The notes beneath the pieces were generated by a model. The model worked only from the letters and a program-made list of their open reading frames with translations. It was not told the origin of the DNA and searched no databases. A program made the position numbers and the translations under genes. Positions 25,790 to 34,712 of a stretch of DNA of 64,000 nt are shown here, piece by piece. The stretch comes from Alteromonas confluentis (GTDB lineage: Bacteria > Pseudomonadota > Gammaproteobacteria > Enterobacterales > Alteromonadaceae): assembly GCF_001757105.1 (NCBI RefSeq), contig NZ_MDHN01000037.1:62001-126000 (forward strand), read 5' to 3'. How positions within the stretch are numbered: the first letter of the stretch is position 1; each line of letters starts with the position of its first letter.

Positions 25790-27565
25790 TCAACCGAGTT
25801 GCTTTTTCACGTACGAGCCGGGCGCGGCTTCGATGATTGGGTAATTTTCGTGTTCTCCGGGTTGAGGGGCGTTTACTTTGGTTTTGCGATGGCTAATAAG
25901 CCATTCGTGCCAGTTTGGCCACCATGAACCTTCGTGCTTCACCGCACCGTCGAACCATTCACTGGCACTTTCAGGCAGCTTTTCGTTCGTCCAGTGCGGG
26001 TATTTGCCGGTTTCTGGTGGATTAATAACGCCAGCCAGGTGGCCTGAACCTGCCAGTACGAAACGGGTATCGCCTTTCACTAACTGCGTACCTTTGTATG
26101 CGCCTTGCCACAGTACGATATGGTCGGCCAGAGTCGTCAGGAAATAGACTGGAACATCAATGTTGCCAAGATCAATCGGAATGCCATCGACTTCCACCGC
26201 GCCCGGATCTTTCAGTTTGTTTTCCCAATAGGTGGTACGAATGTACTGCTTGAAGCAAGACGCGGTAATGTTGGTCGCATCACTGTTCCAGAACAGAATG
26301 TCGAAAGCCGCTGGGTCCTTGCCTTTAAGGTAATTATTGATGAAGTACGACCAAAACAGGTTGTTCTCACGCAGCAGGCTGAAGCTCAAACCCAGAATGC
26401 GGCCATCGTAAATGCCCTTAATGTCTGCATTTTGCTCCATAATGGGCAAAGCATCTTCGGTGAGGTAGTTGCCAACTTCTCCGGGCTCACTAAAGTCCAG
26501 TAGTGTGGTGAGCAGGGTGAGTGACTCGATCCGGGTATCTTTTTTCGCTCGCAGGTAAGACGTGGCTGCACTTAACAATGTGCCACCAACACAAAAGCCC
26601 ACCATGTTCACTTTTTTCTTACCGGTAATGTCGCAAACCACATCCAGTGCTTCTATGGGACCTTGTTTCATGTAGTCAAAGAAGTCTTTGTCTGCGAGTG
26701 ATGCATCTGGGTTTACCCAGGAAATCATGAATACTGAAAAGCCAGAATCCAGCAATCCTTTTACCGCAGACTTGCGCTCATCAAGGTCAAGAATGTAGTA
26801 CTTATTAATAAACGGCGGCACAAACAGCACTGGCGTTGAATAGGTTTTCTCCACCTTAGGTTTGTAATGAATCAGCTGCATGAGCTCATTCTGGTAAATC
26901 ACCTGGCCTTCCGTTGTAGCCAGGTTCACACCAACCTCAAAAGCATCCATATCGGTTTGGGTAATTTTGAAGGCTTCCAGCGGACTCTTTTCCAAATCAC
27001 GCATGAAGTTCTCGATACCCTTCACCATGTTCTGGCCTTTGGTTTTGAGAATTTCTTCGCAGACTTCCGGGTTCGACAGCAAATAATTGGTAGGAGACAC
27101 CGAGTTAATATACTGGCGAGTATAGAACTTCACTTGCTCTTCTGATTTTGGATCTTTGAACTGCATGGAAGAAATCATTCCCTGCAACATTTTAGAGTTA
27201 ATCAGATAAGCCTGTTTCATGTAACTGAAAATAGGGTTGTCTTGCCAGTCGGTGTGAGAAAACCGACGGTCGCTTTTTTCTTCCTGCATGACAGGATGGG
27301 AATTTTCGCCCAGCATCGCTTTTGTGGCTTGTTGCCACAATTCAGTTTGCTGGCGCATGAAATCCATTTGGGTTTGAATGAGTTTGGCTGAATCAACTTC
27401 TACCGCGTCGCCTGAAAGCAATGTGCCCAGCTTCTCCGGATCGAACATAGCGGACGTCTCCTCGCTGCTATTTTTCTTGGTAAGAATATTGTGAACCATT
27501 GCATTAAACTGCTGCGCATACTGATTCAGTGTGTCCAGAATATCGTCTTTGTCCTGCTCGTGCAC
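25790..27565 (-). CDS. phaC: Class I poly(3-hydroxyalkanoate) synthase
   Basis: A 591-residue class I PHA synthase that polymerises (R)-3-hydroxyacyl-CoA on the granule surface. The lipase-like box is NMVGFCVGGTLL with the catalytic Cys near residue 325; the catalytic Asp is in the FLTTLADHIVLWQG segment and the His in VLAGSGHLAGVINPP. The N-terminal regulatory region of about 200 residues is present. GTG is the start, with GGAGG 6 nt upstream. It is preceded by a 79-residue gene, 15 bp away, which is probably cotranscribed. Confidence 0.96.
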   Translation of the reverse strand: MHEQDKDDILDTLNQYAQQFNAMVHNILTKKNSSEETSAMFDPEKLGTLLSGDAVEVDSAKLIQTQMDFMRQQTELWQQATKAMLGENSHPVMQEEKSDRRFSHTDWQDNPIFSYMKQAYLINSKMLQGMISSMQFKDPKSEEQVKFYTRQYINSVSPTNYLLSNPEVCEEILKTKGQNMVKGIENFMRDLEKSPLEAFKITQTDMDAFEVGVNLATTEGQVIYQNELMQLIHYKPKVEKTYSTPVLFVPPFINKYYILDLDERKSAVKGLLDSGFSVFMISWVNPDASLADKDFFDYMKQGPIEALDVVCDITGKKKVNMVGFCVGGTLLSAATSYLRAKKDTRIESLTLLTTLLDFSEPGEVGNYLTEDALPIMEQNADIKGIYDGRILGLSFSLLRENNLFWSYFINNYLKGKDPAAFDILFWNSDATNITASCFKQYIRTTYWENKLKDPGAVEVDGIPIDLGNIDVPVYFLTTLADHIVLWQGAYKGTQLVKGDTRFVLAGSGHLAGVINPPETGKYPHWTNEKLPESASEWFDGAVKHEGSWWPNWHEWLISHRKTKVNAPQPGEHENYPIIEAAPGSYVKKQLG

Positions 27566-27580
27566 AAGACACCTCCATGC

Positions 27581-27820
27581 TTACTTTTTGCTGGTTCCTG
27601 CAGTGGCCATGCTCTCCAGCATTTTCTGATAATAGGTAAAGGCCTGCTGACTGCCATCCAGGTATGGCTTCAGCATTGACAACATTAGTTCCTGATTGCC
27701 GCTTTTGATTTGCTCTGTAAGTTGTGAGATGGTGGCTTCATGGATTTTGCTCATGTCCGGCCAGCCCATTAATTCGCGGGCTTCCTGTGGGGACAGGTCA
27801 ACATCGATAGAAATTTTCAT
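27581..27820 (-). CDS. Small DUF6489-like protein in the pha cluster
   Basis: A 79-residue protein starting MKISIDVDLSPQEARELMGWPDM, which looks like the DUF6489 family often found near phaC. The middle is a Gln/Glu-rich helix and the end (YLDGSQQAFTYYQKMLESM) may contact granules or the synthase. AAGGAGCG-type Shine-Dalgarno sequence precedes the ATG. It is directly upstream of phaC (15 bp), so the two are likely one transcript. The role is unknown. Confidence 0.75.
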   Translation of the reverse strand: MKISIDVDLSPQEARELMGWPDMSKIHEATISQLTEQIKSGNQELMLSMLKPYLDGSQQAFTYYQKMLESMATAGTSKK

Positions 27821-27982
27821 ATTTCGCTCCTTTCTGGCTCATCCAGCCATCCGGATTGATGGTTCTGACGTAAAGGTTTTATCACAACAGAACGACAATG
27901 ATTTTTACGGTAACATGCGGCTGGCAATTCCGCTGCGAAAACCGCAAAATCCTTTGTGACATTTTCTATATTGGCATGATAA

Positions 27983-30319
27983 GTGGCTAAAAAACAGACG
28001 AAAGTAACGAAACCGAAGAAAATTGGTAGTAAGCCCCGTCGGCGCTGGCCCGGGCTGCTTTTTAAATTATGCCTGGTTGGCTTTGCCGTGTTACTTGGCT
28101 ACATGGTGTATCTCGATGCACAGATAAAACACACTTTCACCGGTAATAAGTGGGAAGTGCCCGCACAAATTTTTGCTCGCCCACTGGTGTTGTCTGAAGA
28201 GCAGGAAATCACCCCGAAAGAAGTCCTCGATGAGCTGAAATTACTCGGCTATCGCAGCGTAAACTCGCCTGATAGTAGCGGTGAATATCGCTATACCCGA
28301 AACAAGTTAGTGATGCAGCGCCGGGCGTTCAGTTTCCCCGACGGTGATGAGCCGCTAAGACAAATCACTATTAGCTGGAGCGGTGATCGCATCGGTTCGA
28401 TTAACGACGACAGTGCCGGGCAGTCGCTGAACCGTATTCGCCTGGAGCCCTGGCTGGTCACTCGTATGGTGAGCAGCAGTCGCGAAGATCGCATGCTGGT
28501 AAAACTGGATGAAGTGCCAGCATTATTACCCAAAGCGTTAATACTCACTGAAGACAAAGATTTTTATTCTCACCACGGCGTGGCACCGCTTTCGATTTTA
28601 CGGGCGTTGATAGCGAACATTCGCGCAGGCCGCACAGTGCAGGGCGGCAGTACGCTCACGCAGCAGTTGGTGAAAAATCTCTATCTTACCAGGGAAAAAG
28701 CCATTACCCGTAAGATCAAAGAAGCGCTGATGGCATTGATCATTGATGCCCGCTACAGCAAAGATGAGATCTTGCAGGCCTACCTTAACGAGGTATTTCT
28801 GGGGCAGAATGGAGACATGGCGGTGCATGGTTTTGGCCTCGCCAGCTACTTCTATTTTGACCGTCCGGCGAACGAGCTGAGTACCCCTGAAATCGCCACG
28901 CTGGTGGCAATGATAAAAGGGCCTTCTTATTACAATCCTCGTCGCTACGAAGAGCGGGTACTGGAACGTCGTAATCTGGTATTGCGCATACTGTTTGAAG
29001 CCAATGAGCTCGACCGGGCTGCCTATGAACGCGCGGTGAATTCCCCTATCGGTTTGGCTTCGGGTGCGAGTCTGGCAAGTGGTAAACATCCTGCCTTTAT
29101 GGACAAGGTTCGTCGGGAGTTAACGGAAATTCTGGCCGATCCTTCGCTAAGGGACTCTGGCGTTAAAGTTTTTACTACGCTAGATATTTACGCGCAGCGC
29201 CGGGCAGAAAAGGCCGTTGCCAGTACCTTAAACGGTTTGCAGTCAGATCGTAAAGCGCAATTGCAGGGCGCTATGGTGGTAACCGATATTGCCAGTGGCG
29301 AAATTCGCGCTATTGTTGGTAGCCGTGAAACCGGATTTAAAGGGTTTAACCGTGCGCTGGATGCCAAGCGCCAGGTGGGGTCGTTAATTAAGCCAGCGGT
29401 ATATCTCACTGCGCTGGAAGATCCTGTTTCGTTTAATCTGGCGACACCGCTTCAGGATGAACCTATTACGCTGGAAAACGAAAGCGGAAAAACCTGGTCA
29501 CCCAAAAACGCAGACAAGAAATTCCGCGGTCAGGTCCCGCTGGTGGAAGGTTTGTCTGAATCACTCAACGTACCCACGGTTAACCTGGGTATGCAGGTTG
29601 GGCTAGAAAACGTAGCAGATACCATTCATCGTTTGGGCGTGGAAAGCACATTCCGCGAAGTACCCGCAATGACGTTAGGTGCTATGTCTTTATCACCATT
29701 GGAAACTAACCAGATGTACCAGACCATTTCTAATAATGGCCGGTATATTCCACTTCATACTGTTACGTCGGTGGTGTCTGCAAACAACCGCTTGGTTTGG
29801 CGACATGCAGAGTATTATTCGCAGCGGGTAGACGAGGCGGCCACCTATCTGCTGAATTACGCGCTTTATAAAGTGACTACAGAAGGTACGGCGAAGCGGG
29901 TAGGGCAAACGTTCCCCAATATCAATATGGCCGGTAAAACGGGGACTACCGACGATTATCGTGATAGCTGGTTTACCGGCTTCGACCGCAACAATGTGGC
30001 CACCGTTTGGGTCGGCAACGATGACAACCAGCCGGTTCTGCTTACCGGTGCGGGCGGTGCACTACCAGTATTCGTGAATTACCAGAAATCACAGTCTCCG
30101 AAATCATTATCCCGTCGATTCCCGCAAGGGCTGGGGATTGCACATTTCGACAGCAAAACCGGCGCTGTTACCATTGCTGGTTGTCCGGATTCTATGAGTG
30201 TGCCAGCGATTCTGGATGTGCTGCCACCACCAAGTCAGGATTGTTATGGTCAGCCAGTAAGGCAAGAGCAACAATCGGGTAAGAAAAAGAGTTGGTGGGA
30301 GCGGTTATTTGGTGGTTAA
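27983..30319 (+). CDS. mrcB: Penicillin-binding protein 1B (bifunctional)
   Basis: A 778-residue class A penicillin-binding protein that makes and cross-links peptidoglycan. A basic cytosolic tail (KKQTKVTKPKKIGSKPRRRWP) precedes one TM segment (residues 27-46), then the UB2H-like domain, the GT51 glycosyltransferase (LILTEDKDFYSHHGV, with the catalytic Glu, and GGSTLTQQLVKNLYL) and the transpeptidase domain with SXXK-type KRQVGSLIKPAVYL, SLN, and KTGT (AGKTGTTDDYRDSW). The GTG start at 27983 has no strong Shine-Dalgarno sequence. It is divergent from the DUF6489-like/phaC unit. Confidence 0.95.
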   Translation: MAKKQTKVTKPKKIGSKPRRRWPGLLFKLCLVGFAVLLGYMVYLDAQIKHTFTGNKWEVPAQIFARPLVLSEEQEITPKEVLDELKLLGYRSVNSPDSSGEYRYTRNKLVMQRRAFSFPDGDEPLRQITISWSGDRIGSINDDSAGQSLNRIRLEPWLVTRMVSSSREDRMLVKLDEVPALLPKALILTEDKDFYSHHGVAPLSILRALIANIRAGRTVQGGSTLTQQLVKNLYLTREKAITRKIKEALMALIIDARYSKDEILQAYLNEVFLGQNGDMAVHGFGLASYFYFDRPANELSTPEIATLVAMIKGPSYYNPRRYEERVLERRNLVLRILFEANELDRAAYERAVNSPIGLASGASLASGKHPAFMDKVRRELTEILADPSLRDSGVKVFTTLDIYAQRRAEKAVASTLNGLQSDRKAQLQGAMVVTDIASGEIRAIVGSRETGFKGFNRALDAKRQVGSLIKPAVYLTALEDPVSFNLATPLQDEPITLENESGKTWSPKNADKKFRGQVPLVEGLSESLNVPTVNLGMQVGLENVADTIHRLGVESTFREVPAMTLGAMSLSPLETNQMYQTISNNGRYIPLHTVTSVVSANNRLVWRHAEYYSQRVDEAATYLLNYALYKVTTEGTAKRVGQTFPNINMAGKTGTTDDYRDSWFTGFDRNNVATVWVGNDDNQPVLLTGAGGALPVFVNYQKSQSPKSLSRRFPQGLGIAHFDSKTGAVTIAGCPDSMSVPAILDVLPPPSQDCYGQPVRQEQQSGKKKSWWERLFGG

Positions 30320-30380
30320 GCTTGCAATGGGTAAAGGCCGTTGCTTTTCCAAAACTGTAAAGACATAAAGGCGCAGGCAT

Positions 30381-30400
30381 AAAAAAGCCCTGCGGCCAGG
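30381..30400 (-). terminator. Weak terminator after the 36-residue membrane protein gene
   Basis: On the minus strand CCTG-GCCG-CAGG is followed by GC and six T residues, about 75 bp after the small gene's stop codon. The stem is short, so confidence is limited. Confidence 0.45.
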
Positions 30401-30473
30401 ATATATCGATTCATTAAAACTCGTACGCGATATATCAGCTGACCCAGGGAAAGGCCCTACGGGAGCGTTGGGA

Positions 30474-30584
30474 TTAGTGAAAGCGGGCTGCGAGGCTTTG
30501 CAGTCCGCTGAAAAGTACAGCACTGGCCAGGTAAGCAACAACGGGCCCAAGCGCAAGAAGTAATAAACCACCGGAAGTTATCAT
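30474..30584 (-). CDS. Small single-span membrane protein (36 residues)
   Basis: A 36-residue ORF with a well-placed Shine-Dalgarno sequence (GGAGAG, 6 nt before the ATG). The start MITSGG is followed by a hydrophobic run (LLLLALGPVVAYLASAVLF) that could span a membrane, and the end (QSLAARFH) is weakly amphipathic and basic. A likely short terminator lies downstream, and a perfect 8-bp inverted repeat (ATATATCG 30401-30408 / CGATATAT 30428-30435) is in the 3' region. No family was recognised. It sits convergently between PBP1B and the DUF808 gene. Confidence 0.5.
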   Translation of the reverse strand: MITSGGLLLLALGPVVAYLASAVLFSGLQSLAARFH

Positions 30585-30806
30585 CGTTACTCTCCATTAA
30601 CTAAGATTAGAAACTGCGCGCTGGCTGACTTCCCGGCAGTTAATTGTTTAGTCGCATTTGCGTAAGTGATAGTTGAATAGCGATAGTTGTGCCATATCGC
30701 TTAAAATTCCATTTGTATTGATTTTAAAGGGATTTTTATTTCGAAGAGGGCGCGAATAAATAATCTTGAAAGGAAAGAAACCAAAATTTGGTGAAAATAA
30801 AAAAGC

Positions 30807-30831
30807 AAAAGTGGTGAAAATCACCACTTTT
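30807..30831. terminator. Terminator of the DUF808 gene
   Basis: AAAAGTGGTGA and TCACCACTTTT around AA/AAA form a stem of seven G/C-containing pairs with A/T flanks; on the minus strand a T-rich run follows, as expected after the DUF808 gene. Confidence 0.82.
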
Positions 30832-30872
30832 GTTATTTGATCATTGATGTTTGCCTGCAAGCACAGGTCGGT

Positions 30873-31790
30873 TTAATCGTGAGATTTACCGCGAGTGAAA
30901 ATTGATACCACGCCCACAATCAACGAGCCCGCAATCAAACCTGCTACACCATCGATGAGCAGTGGAATGATAAAGCCAAGCTGCTCAAAGCCATGACTCA
31001 TACTTTCTGCAACATGATGCAGGAAAGGAATATTGTGAGTGAGTATACCGCCACCCACCAGAAACATGGCGATAGTTCCCACAAACGCGAGAACTTTCAT
31101 TAAAATGGGAGCCGAAACCAGAAGTGCGCGCCCGGTAATGCGTTGAAAACCGTTGTAACCGCCAGTGAGAGACTTTCTGAGCAGGTAAAGGCCAACATCG
31201 TCCATTTTCACGATACCGGCGACAATGCCATAAACGCCAGCCGTAATCCCCACGCTAAGCGCACACAAAACACCTAATTGGGTGACTAAATCGGCGCCTT
31301 GTACACTGCCGAGTGCGATTACAATGATTTCAGCAGAAAGAATAAAATCGGTACGAATTGCCCCTTTAATTTTATCCTTTTCCATTGCCACAAGGTCGAC
31401 ATCTTCCTGCGCCAGTTTGGCGATTCTCGCTTCCCGTTCGGCCTCGTCCTGCTTATGGAACAGGCTATGAATGACTTTTTCTGCCCCCTCAAAGCACAGG
31501 TACAAGCCGCCAATGACCAGCAAAATGGTGATAAGTACAGGTATAAACACACTGATCAGCATGGCTGCGGGGACAAGAAACACTTTGTTTAGCAATGAGC
31601 CTTTCGCGACCGCCCACACCACAGGCAGTTCTCGTTCAGCGCGTACGCCCTGAACCTGGTTCGCATTAAGGGCTAAATCATCACCGAGTACGCCGGCTGT
31701 TTTTTGAGCGGCGACCTTAGACATGGCTGAAATGTCATCGAGCAGGGTGGCGATATCGTCAATAAGAGCAAGTAAGTTGGCGGCTGCCAT
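30873..31790 (-). CDS. DUF808 family inner-membrane protein (YedI-like)
   Basis: A 305-residue protein of the DUF808/YedI family. The N-terminal LLALIDDIATLLDDISAMSKVAAQKTAGVLGDD pattern is characteristic, and about six to seven hydrophobic segments follow (for example VFLVPAAMLISVFIPVLITILL and IDGVAGLIAGSLIVGVVSIF). The function is not known. It is followed by a terminator and preceded by 66 bp from the TonB-like gene, which is on the same strand. Confidence 0.88.
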   Translation of the reverse strand: MAAANLLALIDDIATLLDDISAMSKVAAQKTAGVLGDDLALNANQVQGVRAERELPVVWAVAKGSLLNKVFLVPAAMLISVFIPVLITILLVIGGLYLCFEGAEKVIHSLFHKQDEAEREARIAKLAQEDVDLVAMEKDKIKGAIRTDFILSAEIIVIALGSVQGADLVTQLGVLCALSVGITAGVYGIVAGIVKMDDVGLYLLRKSLTGGYNGFQRITGRALLVSAPILMKVLAFVGTIAMFLVGGGILTHNIPFLHHVAESMSHGFEQLGFIIPLLIDGVAGLIAGSLIVGVVSIFTRGKSHD

Positions 31791-31856
31791 GGATAATTCC
31801 TATAAAAATTTCAGCGGGTAGATTAACCACAGTTATGGTTGTGCGCAATATGCGGG

Positions 31857-32645
31857 CTAGCGGTTCTCATCGTCTTTTACACCTTTGTTCAGGTGTTTAT
31901 CGATAAACTTATCGAAGCCGTTGCTTCGATTGGAACAGGCGACACGCCCGCCGGTAAAGGTGGCGATAGTGGCTAGCACATTCGTTGTTGTATCGGAACA
32001 ATTTACGTTAACCGTGGATGGAGCGTTCACTTCTTCTTCAAGTTTATCTTTGCGGGGATCGACAATATCAGGCGATGTTTTCTGCTTTCTATATGCTTTC
32101 GCTGCCATTTCAGCGTCTCGTTGCCGGGCTTGCGCTTGCTGTTGGCTAAAAAAAGCATCCAGTGCACGTCGTGATGTTAATGAGGTTGCAGGGCGACTTC
32201 CCTTTTCCGATTCCACTGGGGCCGGTTCAGAAGATGCAGCAGGTGCAGTGTCCTTCGTTGTCGAGACGGGGTTTTGCGCCGGCGCCTGACTCACCTTTTC
32301 AGCAGGCGCGGGCTCAACGGGCTCAATGTCGACTTTCTCTATTTGAGGTGAAGGTTCTTCAACAGGCTGTGTCGCCGGCGGTGACGTAATGGCGGGTTGC
32401 GGCAAATTTTCTTTGCTAGTGACTGCCGGTGTCGGTGCTTTGAACACTAATCTTGCGTTAATTGGAGGAGGCAGTTCGGGGGCTGGAATAGTCCTGTTCT
32501 TTTCAGCGGTTGCGAGAATCACAATCAGTACAGCGTGTATTACCACAGATGCAACAAATACCCCTCGTCGCTTTTTGCAGTGAGGCGTCTCAATATGTGG
32601 CCTTTGAGGCGCAAAGAAAGGGCTTTCCATGGTTTCCATACGCAT
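31857..32645 (-). CDS. TonB-like envelope protein with atypical C-terminus
   Basis: A protein of about 262 residues with a basic cytosolic start, one TM segment (FVASVVIHAVLIVILATA, near residues 30-47) and a long Pro/Ala/Glu-rich periplasmic region (residues 55-150), the layout of TonB or TolA. The C-terminal 60 residues do not look like the TonB beta domain; they contain two cysteines (VNVNCSDTT and GRVACSNRSN) that could form a disulfide, and a Lys/Asp-rich end. No ExbB/ExbD genes are adjacent. ATG 32645 is the first ATG of the frame; later ones (32639, 32630) are possible. Confidence 0.6.
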   Translation of the reverse strand: MRMETMESPFFAPQRPHIETPHCKKRRGVFVASVVIHAVLIVILATAEKNRTIPAPELPPPINARLVFKAPTPAVTSKENLPQPAITSPPATQPVEEPSPQIEKVDIEPVEPAPAEKVSQAPAQNPVSTTKDTAPAASSEPAPVESEKGSRPATSLTSRRALDAFFSQQQAQARQRDAEMAAKAYRKQKTSPDIVDPRKDKLEEEVNAPSTVNVNCSDTTTNVLATIATFTGGRVACSNRSNGFDKFIDKHLNKGVKDDENR

Positions 32646-32713
32646 CAAAGACCTGAATAACTGCTTGAAGTTCCGTCATTTACAATGCTATTTCCTAACA
32701 GATATGAATCTTC

Positions 32714-32728
32714 GCACCAAATTGGTGC
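32714..32728. promoter_or_regulatory. NtrC-type enhancer upstream of glnK-amtB
   Basis: GCACC-AAATT-GGTGC is a perfect NtrC-form palindrome centred about 127 bp upstream of the predicted glnK start point. A degenerate second site with an intact right arm (TGGTGCA, 32752-32758) is centred 29 bp downstream, about three helical turns, as in tandem NtrC sites of glnA. Confidence 0.8.
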
Positions 32729-32821
32729 TATTGGTGTGTAGTGATCACATGTGGTGCAAAAAATTCACATTTTTTATTCATCGATTTGCATAAATATATG
32801 ATTCTGTTGGATTAAAATTTA

Positions 32822-32837
32822 TGGCATAGGACTTGTC
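32822..32837 (+). promoter_or_regulatory. Sigma-54 promoter of glnK-amtB
   Basis: TGGCATAGGACTTGTC matches the sigma-54 pattern with GG at 32823-32824 and GT (expected GC) at 32835-32836, spaced 10 bp. One departure from consensus at the -12 element is noted. The transcript would start near 32848, about 48 bp before glnK. Confidence 0.7.
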
Positions 32838-32841
32838 TTAG

Positions 32842-33234
<393 letters not shown>

Positions 33235-33264
33235 AAAACAAAAAGAGAAATTGCGGAGAACACA

Positions 33265-34509
33265 ATGGAAATCACATTCGAACTTGGGTATGCATTAGAT
33301 ACCTTCTATTTCCTGATTTGCGGTGCGTTGGTCATGTGGATGGCTGCGGGCTTTGCAATGCTGGAAGCGGGTCTGGTACGAGCGAAAAATACAACTGAAA
33401 TCCTGACCAAAAACGTCGCGCTTTACGCGATTGCCTGTACCATGTACATGATTTGCGGTTACAGCATCATGTACGGTGGTGGTGACTTCACTTTATTCCT
33501 TTCTGGTATCGTTGGTGACGGTGCAACTGGCGTTGCTGAAGATGCAGCCACTTATGCACCATCTGCTGACTTCTTCTTCCAGGTAGTATTCGTAGCGACT
33601 GCTATGTCTATCGTATCTGGTGCGGTTGCTGAGCGTATGAAACTGTGGGCTTTCCTTGCTTTTGCGGTTGTGATGACTGGTTTCATCTACCCAATGGAAG
33701 GTGCCTGGACTTGGGGTGGCGAAGCCGTATTCGGTATGTACACGCTGGGTGATGAAGGTTTCTCTGACTTTGCAGGTTCTGGTATCGTTCACATGGCTGG
33801 TGCTGCTGCAGCGCTTGCTGGTGTACTGGTTCTGGGTGCGCGTAAAGGTAAATACACTGCAGATGGCAAAGTTAACGCTATCCCAGGTGCAAACCTGCCA
33901 CTGGCAACATTAGGTACATTCATCCTGTGGATGGGCTGGTTCGGTTTCAACGGTGGTTCAGTACTGGCTACTGCTACTGTAGAAAGTGCAAACGCAGTTG
34001 CGGTTGTATTCATGAACACTAACGCTGCTGCCGCTGGTGGTGCTATTGCTGCTCTGCTGCTGGCTCGCATCATGTTCGGTAAAGCTGACCTGACCATGGT
34101 ACTGAACGGTGCGCTGGCTGGTCTGGTTGCTATTACTGCTGAACCTTCTACACCTACTCCGCTGCAAGCGACACTGTTCGGTGCGCTGGGTGGTCTACTG
34201 GTTGTAGTATCTATCCTGTTCCTTGATAAACTGAAAATCGATGATCCTGTGGGCGCTATCTCTGTTCACGGTGTTGTTGGTCTGTTAGGTCTGTTACTGG
34301 TTCCTGTTACTAACGATGGTTCTACTTTTGGTGGCCAGCTGTTAGGTGCATTAACCATCTTTGTTTGGGTATTCGTTACCAGCCTGATCGTTTGGGTAGT
34401 ACTCAAAGCAATCATGGGTATCCGAGTATCTGAAGAAGAAGAGTTTGAAGGTGTTGACGTTGCAGAATGTGGCCTGGAAGCATATCCAGACTTCACTTCT
34501 GGTCGTTAA
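33265..34509 (+). CDS. amtB: Ammonium transporter
   Basis: A 414-residue ammonium channel of the Amt family in the inner membrane. Eleven or so TM segments are predicted by eye; conserved pieces include GAGLVRAKNTTEILTKN-like (LEAGLVRAKN), GDFTLFLSGI, the GAVAERMKLWAF segment, GSGIVHMAGAAAALAG with the first pore His, and GAISVHGVVGLLG with the second His. Compared with E. coli AmtB no signal peptide is obvious. It is cotranscribed with glnK and followed by a strong terminator. Confidence 0.96.
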   Translation: MEITFELGYALDTFYFLICGALVMWMAAGFAMLEAGLVRAKNTTEILTKNVALYAIACTMYMICGYSIMYGGGDFTLFLSGIVGDGATGVAEDAATYAPSADFFFQVVFVATAMSIVSGAVAERMKLWAFLAFAVVMTGFIYPMEGAWTWGGEAVFGMYTLGDEGFSDFAGSGIVHMAGAAAALAGVLVLGARKGKYTADGKVNAIPGANLPLATLGTFILWMGWFGFNGGSVLATATVESANAVAVVFMNTNAAAAGGAIAALLLARIMFGKADLTMVLNGALAGLVAITAEPSTPTPLQATLFGALGGLLVVVSILFLDKLKIDDPVGAISVHGVVGLLGLLLVPVTNDGSTFGGQLLGALTIFVWVFVTSLIVWVVLKAIMGIRVSEEEEFEGVDVAECGLEAYPDFTSGR

Positions 34510-34579
34510 TACAGACTCCAGGAGACTTGATCAGGCAGTTTAAAATACAACTATAATGTCTGACTCACCAAACTTATAA

Positions 34580-34602
34580 CCCCGCATCTCGCGGGGTTTT
34601 TT
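34580..34602 (+). terminator. Rho-independent terminator of amtB
   Basis: CCCCGC-ATCTC-GCGGGG stem-loop followed by six T residues, 70 bp after the stop codon. Confidence 0.94.
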
Positions 34603-34712
34603 CTTTCTAATCAAAAAAACTTACTACATAAATCACTAAATCCGATTGGTCGTTTTTCTGCTCATTGTTGTACTAACACAAACACCACAACAGTGACACT
34701 CTGGAGACCAAT

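Noticed and set aside
30441-30475. Possible guanidine-type riboswitch-like loop (CCCTACGGG)
   Set aside because: Only one short stem with a TACG-like loop; the paired hairpins and the transporter gene expected for such a riboswitch are absent.
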